From Micromonospora sp. KC213 (lineage in GTDB: Bacteria; Actinomycetota; Actinomycetes; Mycobacteriales; Micromonosporaceae), in contig NZ_SMKF01000003.1 of assembly GCF_004348325.1 (NCBI RefSeq), forward strand, positions 56,335 to 120,334: a DNA stretch of 64,000 bases, given 5' to 3'. Shown here piece after piece: positions 42,832-51,952 of this stretch. The notes beneath the pieces are model-generated. The model saw only the letters and a list, made by a program, of their open reading frames with translations, searched no databases and was not told the origin of the DNA. Positions within the stretch are counted from its first letter, which is position 1, and each line of letters starts with the position of its first letter. The translations under genes and the position numbers were made by a program.

Positions 42832-43809
42832 ATGCGCGCGAGTCGACTGCTCTCCCTGTTGCTGTTGTTGCAGAACCGAGGGCGGATGAGCGCCACACAA
42901 CTGGCCGCGGAACTCGGTGTCACCGCCCGGACCGTCTACCGCGACGTCGAGGCCCTCGCCGCGGCGGGTGTGCCGATCTACGCGGAGCAGGGCCCCGCCG
43001 GCGGATATCAGCTCATGGACGGCTACCGCACCCGGCTGACCGGGATGACCGCCGATGAGGCCGAGTCACTGTTTCTGACCGGTATGCCGCAGCCCGCCGC
43101 CGAGCTGGGTCTGGGTGCCCAGGTGGCGGCTGCCGAACTCAAGCTGATGGCGGCGCTGCCTATCCCGTACCGGCACGCGTCGATGCGGATCCGGCAGCGT
43201 TTCCACCTCGACACACGCGGCTGGTACCGGGAGCCCGACGCGGTGCCGCACCTGCTCGCCGTCGCCGAGGCGCTCTGGCAGGACCAGACGATCGACGTCC
43301 GGTACCGCCGCTGGGCGCCCCGGCCCGGCGAGGTCACCCGGCGGCTGCACCCGCTGGGACTCGTGCTCAAGGCCGGGGTCTGGTACCTGGTCGCCGCCAG
43401 CCGTGGCCAGCCACGTACCTACCGCGTCTCGGCGATCGTGGACCTTCGCGCGCTGCCCGAGACAGTCACCCGGCCGGACAGTTTCGATCTGGCGGGCTTC
43501 TGGCGGGCGCATGTCGAACGGTACGAGCGGGCCGACACCGATCAGGTCGCCGTCGTGCGCCTGACCCCGAACGGGGTCGCCGCCCTCCCCGATGCCCTCG
43601 GCCCCAAGGCCGCCCGGTTGGCCCTTCGCACCCTCACACCCGCCGGCCCGGACGGCTGGCACCAAGTCACCATTCCCATGGAGAACGTGCCACACACTGC
43701 CGTGACTCTGCTCCGCCTCGGCCCGAACGTCCAGGCTCTTCTTCCCACGCAACTGGTCGCTCACCTGACCGACACCATCCAGGCGATGGCCCGCCTGTAT
43801 CCCGCTTGA
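42832..43809 (+). CDS. WYL-domain HTH transcriptional regulator (YafY type)
   Basis: 325 aa. An HTH_11 domain (RLLSLLLLLQNRGRMSATQLAAELGVTARTVYRDVEALAAAGVP) is followed by a WYL domain (VWYLVAASRGQPRTYRVSAI, about residues 140-225) and the WCX C-terminus. Its start codon lies 21 nt after a 17-bp operator-like inverted repeat. It is a paralogue in architecture of 19823-20782, each divergent from one small stand-alone protein. Confidence 0.9.
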   Translation: MRASRLLSLLLLLQNRGRMSATQLAAELGVTARTVYRDVEALAAAGVPIYAEQGPAGGYQLMDGYRTRLTGMTADEAESLFLTGMPQPAAELGLGAQVAAAELKLMAALPIPYRHASMRIRQRFHLDTRGWYREPDAVPHLLAVAEALWQDQTIDVRYRRWAPRPGEVTRRLHPLGLVLKAGVWYLVAASRGQPRTYRVSAIVDLRALPETVTRPDSFDLAGFWRAHVERYERADTDQVAVVRLTPNGVAALPDALGPKAARLALRTLTPAGPDGWHQVTIPMENVPHTAVTLLRLGPNVQALLPTQLVAHLTDTIQAMARLYPA

Positions 43810-43921
43810 CGAACACCACGGATGGCCCGCGCACGCTCATGCAGCTCCGGGCTTCCTGTCGATCACGCCCGCACCCGGCTCGCAGCCACAAGACGGTGTC
43901 CGGCCAGGGCTTCGACACGGG

Positions 43922-44410
43922 CTAGTCGCGGGCGTGAGCTGTGCGCTCGCATTCCCGTTTGATCCGGGCGAGGGTCGTTCTCATGCCGGCGCGTAGGCGT
44001 GACTCGAAGCGGGGGACGGATCGCCAGAACAGTCGCTCCAGACGCAGGGCGATCCGGCTGACGCCGTCGGGGGTCTCGCGCCGGATCGCCAGGCGTGACG
44101 TGCCCGAGGAGACCGGCTCGACGCGGTACGACCAGACGGTTCTGTTCTCCCGAATCTTGATGGCGAACTCGACGCCGGGATCGAAGCGCACCACCTGAGC
44201 GTGTGTTGTCCACAGGAGAAGGCCGCCCCGGTTGAGGTTACGCATGCGGGTTCCGACACCGACCGGCCCCTGGGTCGTCACCCGTGTCCGCAACACCTGT
44301 GGACTCCATCGGCTCATGGCCCTCGGGTCGGCGATACGTCTCCAGACATCGTCGGGGTCGGCGTCGATCAGCGCGTCTTCCTCGATCACGGGGGAGGCGT
44401 TCGGCGTCAT
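43922..44410 (-). CDS. SRPBCC-family (polyketide cyclase/START-like) protein
   Basis: 162 aa with GAGGAAC five bases from the ATG. The helix-grip fold is recognisable from DALIDADPDDVWRRIADPRAMSRWSPQV, GVGTRMRNLN and the C-terminal helix RRETPDGVSRIALRLERLFW...TLARIKRECE. It binds a hydrophobic ligand in related proteins; no catalytic residues can be assigned. It is divergent from a TetR gene, with a TetR-type operator in the gap. Confidence 0.83.
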   Translation of the reverse strand: MTPNASPVIEEDALIDADPDDVWRRIADPRAMSRWSPQVLRTRVTTQGPVGVGTRMRNLNRGGLLLWTTHAQVVRFDPGVEFAIKIRENRTVWSYRVEPVSSGTSRLAIRRETPDGVSRIALRLERLFWRSVPRFESRLRAGMRTTLARIKRECERTAHARD

Positions 44411-44463
44411 CGGGTTCCTCACGAGGGATGTCGGGGCGGGGCGGCACCCAAACTCCCATCTGG

Positions 44464-44479
44464 TTGACCGATTGGTCAA
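44464..44479. promoter_or_regulatory. TetR operator
   Basis: TTGACC-GATT-GGTCAA, perfect 6-bp arms, in the 86-bp gap between the divergent SRPBCC and TetR genes. Confidence 0.7.
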
Positions 44480-44496
44480 GAGGTAGGTTGGGGTCC

Positions 44497-45096
44497 ATGC
44501 CCGAAACGGTCTCGGCGGCGATCGACGCCGCCGCCCTGCGTGCCCTGCCGACGCGGGACCGCCTCGTCGCCGTCGCCGGCGACCTGCTCCAATTGCGGGG
44601 ATACGCGGGTATCGGGGTGGCGGAGATCCTTCAGCGCAGCGGTGCCAACAAGGGCTCGCTCTACTTTCACTTTCCCGGCGGCAAGGAGGAACTCGTTGCC
44701 TGCGCGCTGCGGGTACGCGCAGCTGCGGTCAGTGACCTTATCGCGACGGTGATCGTCGATGCCCCCGACGCCGCCGCCGCGGTGCGGTCGTTCGCGTCCG
44801 TGCTGGCGGCACGACTGGACGACTCGGATTTTCAGCGCGGATGCGCGCTCGCGAGCTCCACCCTCGACGCAGGCCCGGAGCACACCCAGGTGCACGACGC
44901 GGTGAGGCAGGGGTACGGCCGGTGGGTGGCGCAACTTGCCGAGCTGATCGAGCGGGACGCGGTCGCCGACGACCCCGAGGCGGAGGCGTGCATGGTGCTC
45001 GCCGCCCTCGAAGGCGCTCTCCTGCTGGCCCGGGTCCGGCGGGATCCCCTCCTGGTGACCTCCGTGGCGGAGAGGGTCACCCGCCACTGGTCCTAG
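44497..45096 (+). CDS. TetR-family regulator
   Basis: 199 aa. The HTH is RDRLVAVAGDLLQLRGYAGIGVAEILQRSGANKGSLYFHFPGGKEELV, and the C-terminal domain carries the LmrA/YxaF-type pattern FQRGCALASSTLDAG. It probably represses the divergent SRPBCC gene and itself through the TTGACC inverted repeat. Confidence 0.9.
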   Translation: MPETVSAAIDAAALRALPTRDRLVAVAGDLLQLRGYAGIGVAEILQRSGANKGSLYFHFPGGKEELVACALRVRAAAVSDLIATVIVDAPDAAAAVRSFASVLAARLDDSDFQRGCALASSTLDAGPEHTQVHDAVRQGYGRWVAQLAELIERDAVADDPEAEACMVLAALEGALLLARVRRDPLLVTSVAERVTRHWS

Positions 45097-45290
45097 CTGA
45101 CGGCCTTTCTTCGACGGTGCGAGGCCACGGGTCGCGCCCGGGTTGTCGGTTACGCATTTATTTCGACATGCGGCCCGAACCGGAGAAAGCGCAAGATTTC
45201 CTCAAGTCGGTCGATGATTCATTGACCGTGATCCGTCCGCGTTGGAGAGTCTGTCGCAAGTAGACGGTATCGAGAAGGGGGAATCTTTTA

Positions 45291-45734
45291 GTGTTCAAAA
45301 TCCGCTCGGTCGTGATGGGGTTGGTCCTGGCTCTCGGCCTCGTGACCGGATTCGCATCCCCGGCATCCGCCGGGAAGCTGTATTGGAAGACCGGCAAGGC
45401 CGTGTCGCACTCGAAGGTGTTCGACGGTGCGAACACCAAGAACATAATCTGTTACGGGAACGGTGAGATCGCGGCGACGATGTGTATCCGGCTCGACCGG
45501 AGGACCATGTACGTCAGAAGCGACAAGGCCGACGGCTACTTCAAGCTCGGAAGCTGGAAGGGTAGCGGCAACCAGTACGTGTGCCAGAACAACAAGGGAA
45601 ACAAGAAGGGGAACGGCACCTGGGTGGCATGCCACTGGAAGTGGCCGAAGAAGAAGTGCTACACCACTCGGACCGGGCACGGACAGGCTGACTGGTATAT
45701 CCTCAGCCGCGCCAGTAGCTTGTATTGCTACTAG
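45291..45734 (+). CDS. Small basic secreted protein of unknown function
   Basis: 147 aa from a GTG start with AAGGGGGAA upstream. A signal peptide (about residues 1-27, cleavage after ASPASA) is followed by a mature protein of about 120 residues rich in Lys, Gly, Tyr and Trp, with six Cys (ICYG, TMCIR, YVCQN, ACHWK, KCYTT, YCY). It could form three disulfides. I do not recognise the family. The codon use is less GC-rich than that of its neighbours, which suggests recent acquisition or an unusual composition. A terminator hairpin follows. Confidence 0.72.
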   Translation: MFKIRSVVMGLVLALGLVTGFASPASAGKLYWKTGKAVSHSKVFDGANTKNIICYGNGEIAATMCIRLDRRTMYVRSDKADGYFKLGSWKGSGNQYVCQNNKGNKKGNGTWVACHWKWPKKKCYTTRTGHGQADWYILSRASSLYCY

Positions 45735-45754
45735 CTGGCCGTCGGGGCGGATCT

Positions 45755-45784
45755 GGGGAGGGCGTTCACCTGGACGCTCTCCCC
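45755..45784 (+). terminator. Terminator after the small secreted protein
   Basis: GGGGAGGGCGT and ACGCTCTCCCC pair over 11 positions with one G-U wobble; the loop is 8 nt. It begins 20 nt after the stop codon. Confidence 0.65.
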
Positions 45785-46110
45785 TCATCGCCGTCTGACG
45801 ACGGTCCGGTACGGCGGCTGTCAACCGCAGGGCCTACGGTGAACGCCATTAGCGGTGCGGTGATCGGAAACGCCGCCGAGGCGCGAGCCACTTGCAGTCG
45901 TTCACCTGCTTGACGATCCGATTGAACGTGTCGACGGCGGTGTCGACGGCGGAGCGGACCTGGTCGAACGCTTGTTGAACCGGGGACATTGACGACGACG
46001 GCGTGGAAGTCCTGGTACGCCATCGAGTGGGCGAGCGTGTCCGCAGGTCGCTGACAGCGCGGCCCCGATGGATGCGGATGGGACACCGTCCCCAGCTAAC
46101 TTGTTGTGCT
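45785..46110. other. 326-bp intergenic stretch
   Basis: No gene can be supported. A minus-strand 46-codon frame (45849-45989) begins MSPVQQAFDQVRSAVDTAVD, in the style of WXG100-like helices, but it is too short and lacks a ribosome-binding site. Confidence 0.4.
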
Positions 46111-46131
46111 ATCTAGATGGCGGCGCTAGAT
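46111..46131 (+). promoter_or_regulatory. Candidate PadR operator
   Basis: ATCTAG-N9-CTAGAT is an inverted repeat with perfect 6-bp arms, 40 bp upstream of the PadR start, consistent with autoregulation. It overlaps an alternative in-frame ATG at 46117, which argues for the downstream start. Confidence 0.5.
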
Positions 46132-46170
46132 TGTTGCCGTGATCTGTCCAGCGGGCCCGGGTGGCCCAGG

Positions 46171-46509
46171 ATGAACCAGGAACGGCGGGCGCAGTGGCTG
46201 CGCGGGGTGCTCGATCTCTGCGTGCTAGCGCTCCTGAGTCGGGGTGAGTCCTACGGCTACGAGCTGTCCCAGGCGTTGCGGACCTACGGGTTGGGCACCG
46301 TGCAGGGCGGCACCCTGTACCCGGTGCTGCTGCGGTTGCAGCGTGCCGGCCTGCTCACCGCCCACTGGCGGGAGGGTGAGACGGGCCCTGCCCGGAAGTA
46401 CTACCGGATCAGCCCGGCCGGCAGCGCGGCGCTGCACGCGGCCGTCATCGACTGGAGCGCCTTCACGGCGAGCGTGGGTGCGATACTGAGCGAGGAGCCG
46501 AAGCGGTGA
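46171..46509 (+). CDS. PadR-family regulator
   Basis: 112 aa. The PadR winged helix is complete: GVLDLCVLALLSRGESYGYELSQAL, then GTLYPVLLRLQRAGLL and ARKYYRISPAG. The short form has one dimerisation helix at the C-terminus. The stop overlaps the GTG of the next gene (GTGA), so the regulator and the ABC transporter are translated together. A 46111-46131 inverted repeat upstream is the likely binding site. Confidence 0.88.
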   Translation: MNQERRAQWLRGVLDLCVLALLSRGESYGYELSQALRTYGLGTVQGGTLYPVLLRLQRAGLLTAHWREGETGPARKYYRISPAGSAALHAAVIDWSAFTASVGAILSEEPKR

Positions 46510-47330
46510 AGGACAACGCCTGGCTCGCCGCCCTCACCGGCGAGCTGCGCCGGCACGGGGTGGGGCCCGACCTGACCGGCCACGTCGTCGCCGAGGCGGC
46601 CACCCATCTGGCGGAGAGCGGTGAGTCGCCCCTGCGGGTCTTCGGCCCGCCGGAGGTGTACGCCCGGGCGGTCGCCGACAGCCTCGGCGGCCCCGACGTG
46701 CGCCCACCGCGTCGCCACCCCGGCCCGGTGCGGCTCGCGGCCCGGGGTATCACGAAACGCTATCGGGGACAGACCGTTCTGGATCGCATCGACCTGACCG
46801 TACGGGCGGGGCAGATCGCGGCGGTGGTCGGGGCCAACGGTGCCGGCAAGAGCACCTTCCTGCGGATCTGCGCCGGCCTGCTGAGCCCGGACGCCGGCAC
46901 CGTCCAGGTGCACGGCGCACTCGGCTACTGCCCCCAGGACGGCGGCACGGCCGAGTTCCTCGACCCCGATGAGCATTTCGTGCTGATCGGCGCGGGCCGG
47001 GGCCTGGGCCGGGCGACGGCCCGTCGCGCCGGCCGCGCGGGAGCCGCCGCGCTGGACTGGACACCCCCGCGCACCCAGGCGCGGCACCTCTCCGGCGGCA
47101 CCCGGCAGAAGCTCAACCTGGTGCTGGCCCGGCTCGGCGAACCGGACGTGCTGCTGCTGGACGAGCCGTACCAGGGCTTCGATCGGGGCACCTACCTCGA
47201 CTTCTGGCACGAGGTGTGGCGCTGGCGCGACGCCGGCAAGGCCATCGTGGTCGTCACCCACCTGCTCAACCAGCTCGACCGTGTCGACATCGTGCTCGAC
47301 CTGACCGCCTCCCAGGAGCGCACCGCATGA
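46506..47330 (+). CDS. ABC transporter ATPase with N-terminal HAAS-like extension
   Basis: 274 aa. Residues 1-60 (WLAALTGELRRHGVGPDLTGHVVAEAATHLAESGESP) look like the helical HAAS module that is often encoded next to PadR genes, here fused to the ATPase. The ATPase from about residue 78 has Walker A GANGAGKST, signature LSGGTRQKLN and Walker B VLLLDEPYQGFD. The D-loop is FDRGTYLDF. It pairs with the ABC-2 permease downstream, overlapping by 4 bp. Confidence 0.87.
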   Translation: MKDNAWLAALTGELRRHGVGPDLTGHVVAEAATHLAESGESPLRVFGPPEVYARAVADSLGGPDVRPPRRHPGPVRLAARGITKRYRGQTVLDRIDLTVRAGQIAAVVGANGAGKSTFLRICAGLLSPDAGTVQVHGALGYCPQDGGTAEFLDPDEHFVLIGAGRGLGRATARRAGRAGAAALDWTPPRTQARHLSGGTRQKLNLVLARLGEPDVLLLDEPYQGFDRGTYLDFWHEVWRWRDAGKAIVVVTHLLNQLDRVDIVLDLTASQERTA

Positions 47331-48010
47331 CCAGGATCCTCGTGGTGGCCGAGAGCGCCCTGCGTGAACTACTGCGTCGCCGTACCGTGTTGATCATTCT
47401 CCTGTTGTTTCCGCTGGCCTTCTACCTGAGCCGGCGGGGCGACCACCTCGGCCAGTCGATTCGCTTCGTCTGCCTCGGCCTGGGCTGGGCGCTGAGCACC
47501 GCGGCGCTTTTCGCCGGCAGCGCGGCGCGCGGCATGGAACCCCGGCTGCGGCTCTCCGGCTACCGCAGCATGCACCTGGTGCTCGGGCGGCTGCTCGCCC
47601 TCTGGGCGGTCGGCGCCCTGCTCTGCGCGCCGTACTTCGTGCTCATCCTCGTCGACCAGCACGACGTCCGGTACGGTGCGATCGCCCTCATCATGGTGCT
47701 GACCGTGGCCGTGGCCGTTCCGTTCGGTCTGCTGCTGAGCGCGGTGCTGCCGCGCGAACTTGAGGGCACGCTGGTGCTGCTCACCGTGGTCGGCCTGCAG
47801 ATGGTGATGGATCCGGCGAGTACGGCCACCCGAGCCCTGCCGTTCTGGTTCAGCCGGGAGATCGGCACGTACGCCGTCGACCACACCGACAGCGGCTATC
47901 TGACCCGCGGCCTGACCCAGGGACTCGTCTTCGCGGTCGCCCTCACCCTGCTGGTCGTGGCGGCCGCCGCAGTGCGGCTGCGCCAGCGCCGGCACCTGCG
48001 GATCGCGTAG
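47327..48010 (+). CDS. ABC-2-type transporter permease
   Basis: 227 aa with about six hydrophobic helices. The ATG overlaps the ATPase stop (ATGA). The pattern VAVAVPFGLLLSAVLPRELEGTLVLLTVVGLQMVMDP is typical of ABC-2 membrane subunits. The substrate is unknown; PadR-linked exporters often act on antimicrobial compounds. Confidence 0.85.
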   Translation: MTRILVVAESALRELLRRRTVLIILLLFPLAFYLSRRGDHLGQSIRFVCLGLGWALSTAALFAGSAARGMEPRLRLSGYRSMHLVLGRLLALWAVGALLCAPYFVLILVDQHDVRYGAIALIMVLTVAVAVPFGLLLSAVLPRELEGTLVLLTVVGLQMVMDPASTATRALPFWFSREIGTYAVDHTDSGYLTRGLTQGLVFAVALTLLVVAAAAVRLRQRRHLRIA

Positions 48011-48081
48011 GGCGGGTGGGAACGGTAGATCCTCTGGCGAACCAGGCGGCGGATCGCCGGGCCTGATGTCGGTGACGGTCG

Positions 48082-48114
48082 ACGGGGGCGCCACGCTGAG
48101 CGCGGCGCCCCCGT
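48082..48114. terminator. Bidirectional terminator
   Basis: GGGGGCGCC and GGCGCCCCC (extended to 11 bp by flanking AC/GT) form a strong stem with an 11-nt loop, between the convergent permease gene (ends 48010) and secreted-protein gene (ends 48173). Confidence 0.72.
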
Positions 48115-48172
48115 ACGACTCTCATCGGATTGTGGCGGCGACAGGGATGCCGCCCGGACGACCCCCGTGAGG

Positions 48173-49060
48173 TTAGGCGGGCACCGGCAGGTGGAGCAGG
48201 TTGCACCGCTGGGTTCCGCCCGTCGGCTGGTAGCAGGCGTTCGCCACCAGAGTGCCGCCCAGTTCGAAGTGGGCGAAGTGGTCCGCGCCACCGTTGGCGC
48301 ACGTCGATGCGCTGACCTTCGTGACGCCTGCGCTGGCACTGGCCGAGGCGCAGCCCGAGCTGGTCGCGGTCTTCTCCACGGTGTTCAGTGAGGTGCGTCG
48401 GTCGGCCGAGGCGTGCGAGCCGTAGCCGGTGAGCTTCACCCCGCTGCGGACGACCGAGTACCGGAACGCGTCCGGGGCGTAGTAGGACCAACTCGCGCCG
48501 GTGCCTGCGCTGCGCAGGTCCGCGTCGTCAGCAGAACCCGGGATGGTCAGGTAGTGGCCCTTGTCGGCGGTGGTGGTGCCGGGAGTCACCCGCTGGATGA
48601 TCACCAGCAGGCCCCCGGTCAGGTCGGTTGCCATGAAGGGCGTACCGCTTCCGGCCCCGCATGCCTGCTTGTCGACGACGTAGGCCTGGTGTGAGGTCGA
48701 GTAGATGTGCACGCGGGCACACCGGTTGTCGTTGGCGGTGTCCATGATCGTGCCGAAGAGTGCCCGGGTGCCGAACGTGTCGCTGGCAGTCCCGATCAGC
48801 TCTACGCCCGGCAGCGTTCCGGCGACGTCGATCGTGTCGACGCCGCGGTAGTTCCACGAGCCCGACCATCCGGTGCCGGAGGGCAGTGCCGCCTGTGCCG
48901 GCGAGGCGGTCAGCCCGGCACCGACCAGCATGGCGGCCAGCAGCGCGGCGAGGGCCGCCACCCTGCGTCGCGTGGGTCGGGGGGCTTTCGGCCTGGGCCC
49001 TCTCTCTCGGTCGCGCGGTACCGCCACGGGCCCTCGCGATGCCATGTGCCGTTTCTTCAT
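48173..49060 (-). CDS. Secreted protein of unknown function
   Basis: 295 aa with AAGGAG upstream of the ATG. A long basic n-region (about 33 residues, ending RPTRRRVAAL) leads into a hydrophobic stretch and the cleavage site SPAQA-A, suggesting a Sec or Tat signal. The mature part is beta-rich with three pairs of Cys (NRCARVH, KQACGAG, SGCASAS, STCANGG, ACYQP, QRCNLL). I do not recognise the domain. The 94-bp repeat copy B begins 25 bp upstream of the start. Confidence 0.72.
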   Translation of the reverse strand: MKKRHMASRGPVAVPRDRERGPRPKAPRPTRRRVAALAALLAAMLVGAGLTASPAQAALPSGTGWSGSWNYRGVDTIDVAGTLPGVELIGTASDTFGTRALFGTIMDTANDNRCARVHIYSTSHQAYVVDKQACGAGSGTPFMATDLTGGLLVIIQRVTPGTTTADKGHYLTIPGSADDADLRSAGTGASWSYYAPDAFRYSVVRSGVKLTGYGSHASADRRTSLNTVEKTATSSGCASASASAGVTKVSASTCANGGADHFAHFELGGTLVANACYQPTGGTQRCNLLHLPVPA

Positions 49061-49084
49061 GAGGTGCTCCTTCCCCGGTCTGTT

Positions 49085-49178
49085 GGGACGGGCCGAGCCC
49101 GCCCCGGAACGGTGGCACGCGCTCCGGCTGATCGGGCGCGGTACTGGACCCGGCTGGACGGCGCTGGACGCCGGGTGG
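49085..49178 (+). repeat. 94-bp dispersed repeat, copy B
   Basis: Copy of 33390-33483 at about 87 percent identity by eye, ungapped and in the same orientation. It lies directly upstream of the secreted-protein gene. Confidence 0.75.
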
Positions 49179-49378
49179 GCGGAGCGAGCGCGTTCAGGGT
49201 TGGGCAGTCCGGCCTCCGCGGTCGGCCCGGTAATGCCATTGGCCGGGCGGCGGGCGTTGGGTAGGGTCCTGTGTGGACTGACGGATGTCGGTCGATTGCT
49301 GTCGATGCCCGAAGGGGTTGATCTACCCTCCCGGGTGTCAACGCCCGAGCCGTCGGGCGGCCAGCACGTGGAGGCCGC

Positions 49379-51952
49379 ATGTCCGAACAACGGGTACGTC
49401 ACGACGCCCGACAGACGCTCCACCGGACGCCCGAGGAATCCCGTTCCACGCTCGCCGTGATCCGCGAGGCCACCGAGGTGCGGACGGTGCGTGACCTGGC
49501 CGGGCTGCTGCGCCAGCTCCGGCGCCGTCACGCTCGGCAGCAGGGCGGAACCCCCCTGACGTACCGGCAGCTGGCGGTGAAGACCGGCTGGTCACGCGGG
49601 GTCATCGGGGAGTACTTCGCGGGCAACATCCTGCCCTCGACCGAGCGTTTCGACATCCTGACCGGGTTGCTCGGTGCCACCGGAGCCGAGCAAGGGGCGC
49701 TGGCCACCGCACGTGACCGGGTCGAGGAAGGTCGGCGGCAGACGAATCCGGCCGACGGCCATGGCCGGGCCGAGGTCGCGCCGGCTCAGGCGAGCGGTGT
49801 GGCGGCAGGGGCGGTCAGGGCGTCGGATGCCGTGCCGCACCAGCTACCACCGGCTCTGGGCAGCTTCGTCGGTCGCGCCGCGCAACTGGCCCAGCTCGAC
49901 GCCGAGTGCGGCGGTGACATCGGGCTCCTCACCGCCGGGGCAGACGGTTCGGGTAAGCCAGCCGCGACGAGCGTGGTGCTGTCGGGCACCGCCGGGGTCG
50001 GTAAGACGACGCTGGCGGTGTACTGGGCGCACCAGGTCGCCGAGCGGTACCCGGACGGTCAGCTCTACGTCAACCTACGGGGCTTCGACCCCACCGGCTC
50101 GATGATGACGCCCGCCGAGGCGGTACGGGGGTTCCTCGAGGCCCTCGGCGTACCGCCCGAACGCATCCCCACCTATCTGCCCGCGCAGGTAGGGCTGTAC
50201 CGGAGCCTGCTCGCCGGCCGCCGGATGCTGGTGGTGCTGGACAACGCCCGCGACGTCGACCAGGTCCGCCCCCTGCTGCCCGGCAGCCCGGGCTGCCTGG
50301 CGTTGGTGACCAGCCGCAACCGCCTCGCCGGCCTGGTCGCCACCGAGGGGGCCCGACCGATCACCGTGGACCTGCTCACCGTCGGTGAGGCACGGCAGTT
50401 ACTGGCCCGGCGCCTCGGTGCCGACCGGTTGACGGTCGAACCGTGGGCCGTGGACGAGATGATCGAGCGGTGCGCGCGGTTGCCGCTCGCGTTGGCCGTG
50501 GTCGCCGCCCGAGGGATGGCCCATCCCGCGTTTCCCCTGACCGCCCTCGCCGCCGAGCTGCGTGAGACGCAACGCCTCTTCGACGCGTTCGACAGCGGCG
50601 ACGCCGGTACCGACGTGCAGGCGGTCTTCTCCTGGTCGTACCAGAGTCTCACCCCGCCGGCCGCGCGCCTGTTCCGGCTGCTCGGCTGCCATCCAGGGCC
50701 GGACGTCGGGATTGCCGCCGCCGCCAGCCTGGCCGGGCTGCCCCGGGGCCAGGTGCACCGGCTGCTGGCTGAGCTGGCCAACGCGCACCTGGTCACCGAA
50801 CACGCGCCGGGCCGGTTCGGCGCCCACGACCTGCTGCGCGGGTACGCGGCCGAGTTGGCCGAGAACACCGACCCGCCCGAGACCCACCGCGCGGCGGTCC
50901 AGCGCGGCCTCGACCACTACCTGCACACGGCGCACACCGCCGCACTGCTGTTGCAGCCCGGCTGGGACCCGGTCCGGCTGGACGCCGTCCACCACGGGGT
51001 GGCACCTGAGGCGATCACCGACCACGACCACGCGCTGGCCTGGTTCACCACGGAGTACCGCGTTCTCCTGGCGGCGGTCGCCCATGCGGAGCGCACCGGG
51101 TTCGAGGGGCATGCCTGGCGGCTGGCCCACACCCTGGTGGACTTCCTGCAACGCCGGGGCCACTGGTGCGACCTGGTCGCCTCGCAGGGGGCCGCCCTGG
51201 TCGCGGCGCAGCGGACGAACGACCCGTCCGGGCAGGCGAACGCCCACCGCGACCTCGCCCGTGTGCTGGCCCGGGTCGGCGAGCCGAAGGCGGCGGAGGA
51301 CCACTACCGCGCGGCACTGAAGCTCTTCGGTGAACTTGACGACCTCACCGGGGAGGCGCGTACCCATCGGGCCTTCGGCGCGATGCTGGATCGGCTCGGT
51401 CGGCACACCGAGGTCCTGTACCACGTACAACGGGCCGCGGATCTGTATCGGGCCGCCGGCCACCTGTCAGGGGAGGCCAGCGCGCAGAACGGAATCGGCT
51501 GGGCGCACGCCCAACTCGGCCAGTACGGACCGGCGCTCGAGCGCTGCCGGCGGGCGCTCATACTGTTGCGCCGAACCGACGACCGGCACGGCGAGGCGAA
51601 CACCTGGGACAGCCTCGGTTTCATTCACGACCGTCTCGGCCGCCACCGCCGGGCGATCCGCTGCTACCACCGGGCGCTGAACCTGTTCATCCAGATCGGC
51701 GAACGGTACGACGAGGCGGAGACCCTGACCCGGCTCGGTGACAGCCGATACTCGTTGGGTGACCGGGCGGGCGCCGTGCGCACCTGGCAGCGGGCCCTGC
51801 GCATCCTCGACAACCTCGGCCACCCCGATGCCGAGCAGGTCCGCGACCGGCTCGTCCGTACCGCCCGGCGCAGCCGACGGGAACGCGGGAACAGGGAAGT
51901 ACCAGCACGGCGGCTGACGCCGCGGCGCCGAAGCCTCGTGCCGAGGACCTGA
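49379..51952 (+). CDS. STAND-type regulator (HTH + NB-ARC + TPR)
   Basis: 857 aa with GGAGG upstream. The N-terminal HTH is of the Xre type (about residues 38-90: LTYRQLAVKTGWSRGVIGEYFAG). A linker leads to an NB-ARC ATPase with Walker A GTAGVGKTTLAVYWAHQ (about 205) and Walker B-like RRMLVVLDNA, then winged-helix and C-terminal TPR repeats (about 620-830: GEASAQNGIGWAHAQLGQY, GEANTWDSLGFIHDRLGRH). It is an AfsR-like signal-integrating regulator without a SARP/BTAD part. The target is unknown; the sialidase gene follows co-directionally 121 nt later. Confidence 0.88.
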   Translation: MSEQRVRHDARQTLHRTPEESRSTLAVIREATEVRTVRDLAGLLRQLRRRHARQQGGTPLTYRQLAVKTGWSRGVIGEYFAGNILPSTERFDILTGLLGATGAEQGALATARDRVEEGRRQTNPADGHGRAEVAPAQASGVAAGAVRASDAVPHQLPPALGSFVGRAAQLAQLDAECGGDIGLLTAGADGSGKPAATSVVLSGTAGVGKTTLAVYWAHQVAERYPDGQLYVNLRGFDPTGSMMTPAEAVRGFLEALGVPPERIPTYLPAQVGLYRSLLAGRRMLVVLDNARDVDQVRPLLPGSPGCLALVTSRNRLAGLVATEGARPITVDLLTVGEARQLLARRLGADRLTVEPWAVDEMIERCARLPLALAVVAARGMAHPAFPLTALAAELRETQRLFDAFDSGDAGTDVQAVFSWSYQSLTPPAARLFRLLGCHPGPDVGIAAAASLAGLPRGQVHRLLAELANAHLVTEHAPGRFGAHDLLRGYAAELAENTDPPETHRAAVQRGLDHYLHTAHTAALLLQPGWDPVRLDAVHHGVAPEAITDHDHALAWFTTEYRVLLAAVAHAERTGFEGHAWRLAHTLVDFLQRRGHWCDLVASQGAALVAAQRTNDPSGQANAHRDLARVLARVGEPKAAEDHYRAALKLFGELDDLTGEARTHRAFGAMLDRLGRHTEVLYHVQRAADLYRAAGHLSGEASAQNGIGWAHAQLGQYGPALERCRRALILLRRTDDRHGEANTWDSLGFIHDRLGRHRRAIRCYHRALNLFIQIGERYDEAETLTRLGDSRYSLGDRAGAVRTWQRALRILDNLGHPDAEQVRDRLVRTARRSRRERGNREVPARRLTPRRRSLVPRT

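Noticed and set aside
45849..45989. 46-codon minus-strand frame starting MSPVQQAFDQVRSAVDTAVD
   Set aside because: Helical style of WXG100-like proteins, but too short, with no ribosome-binding site and a basic tail that fits no family.
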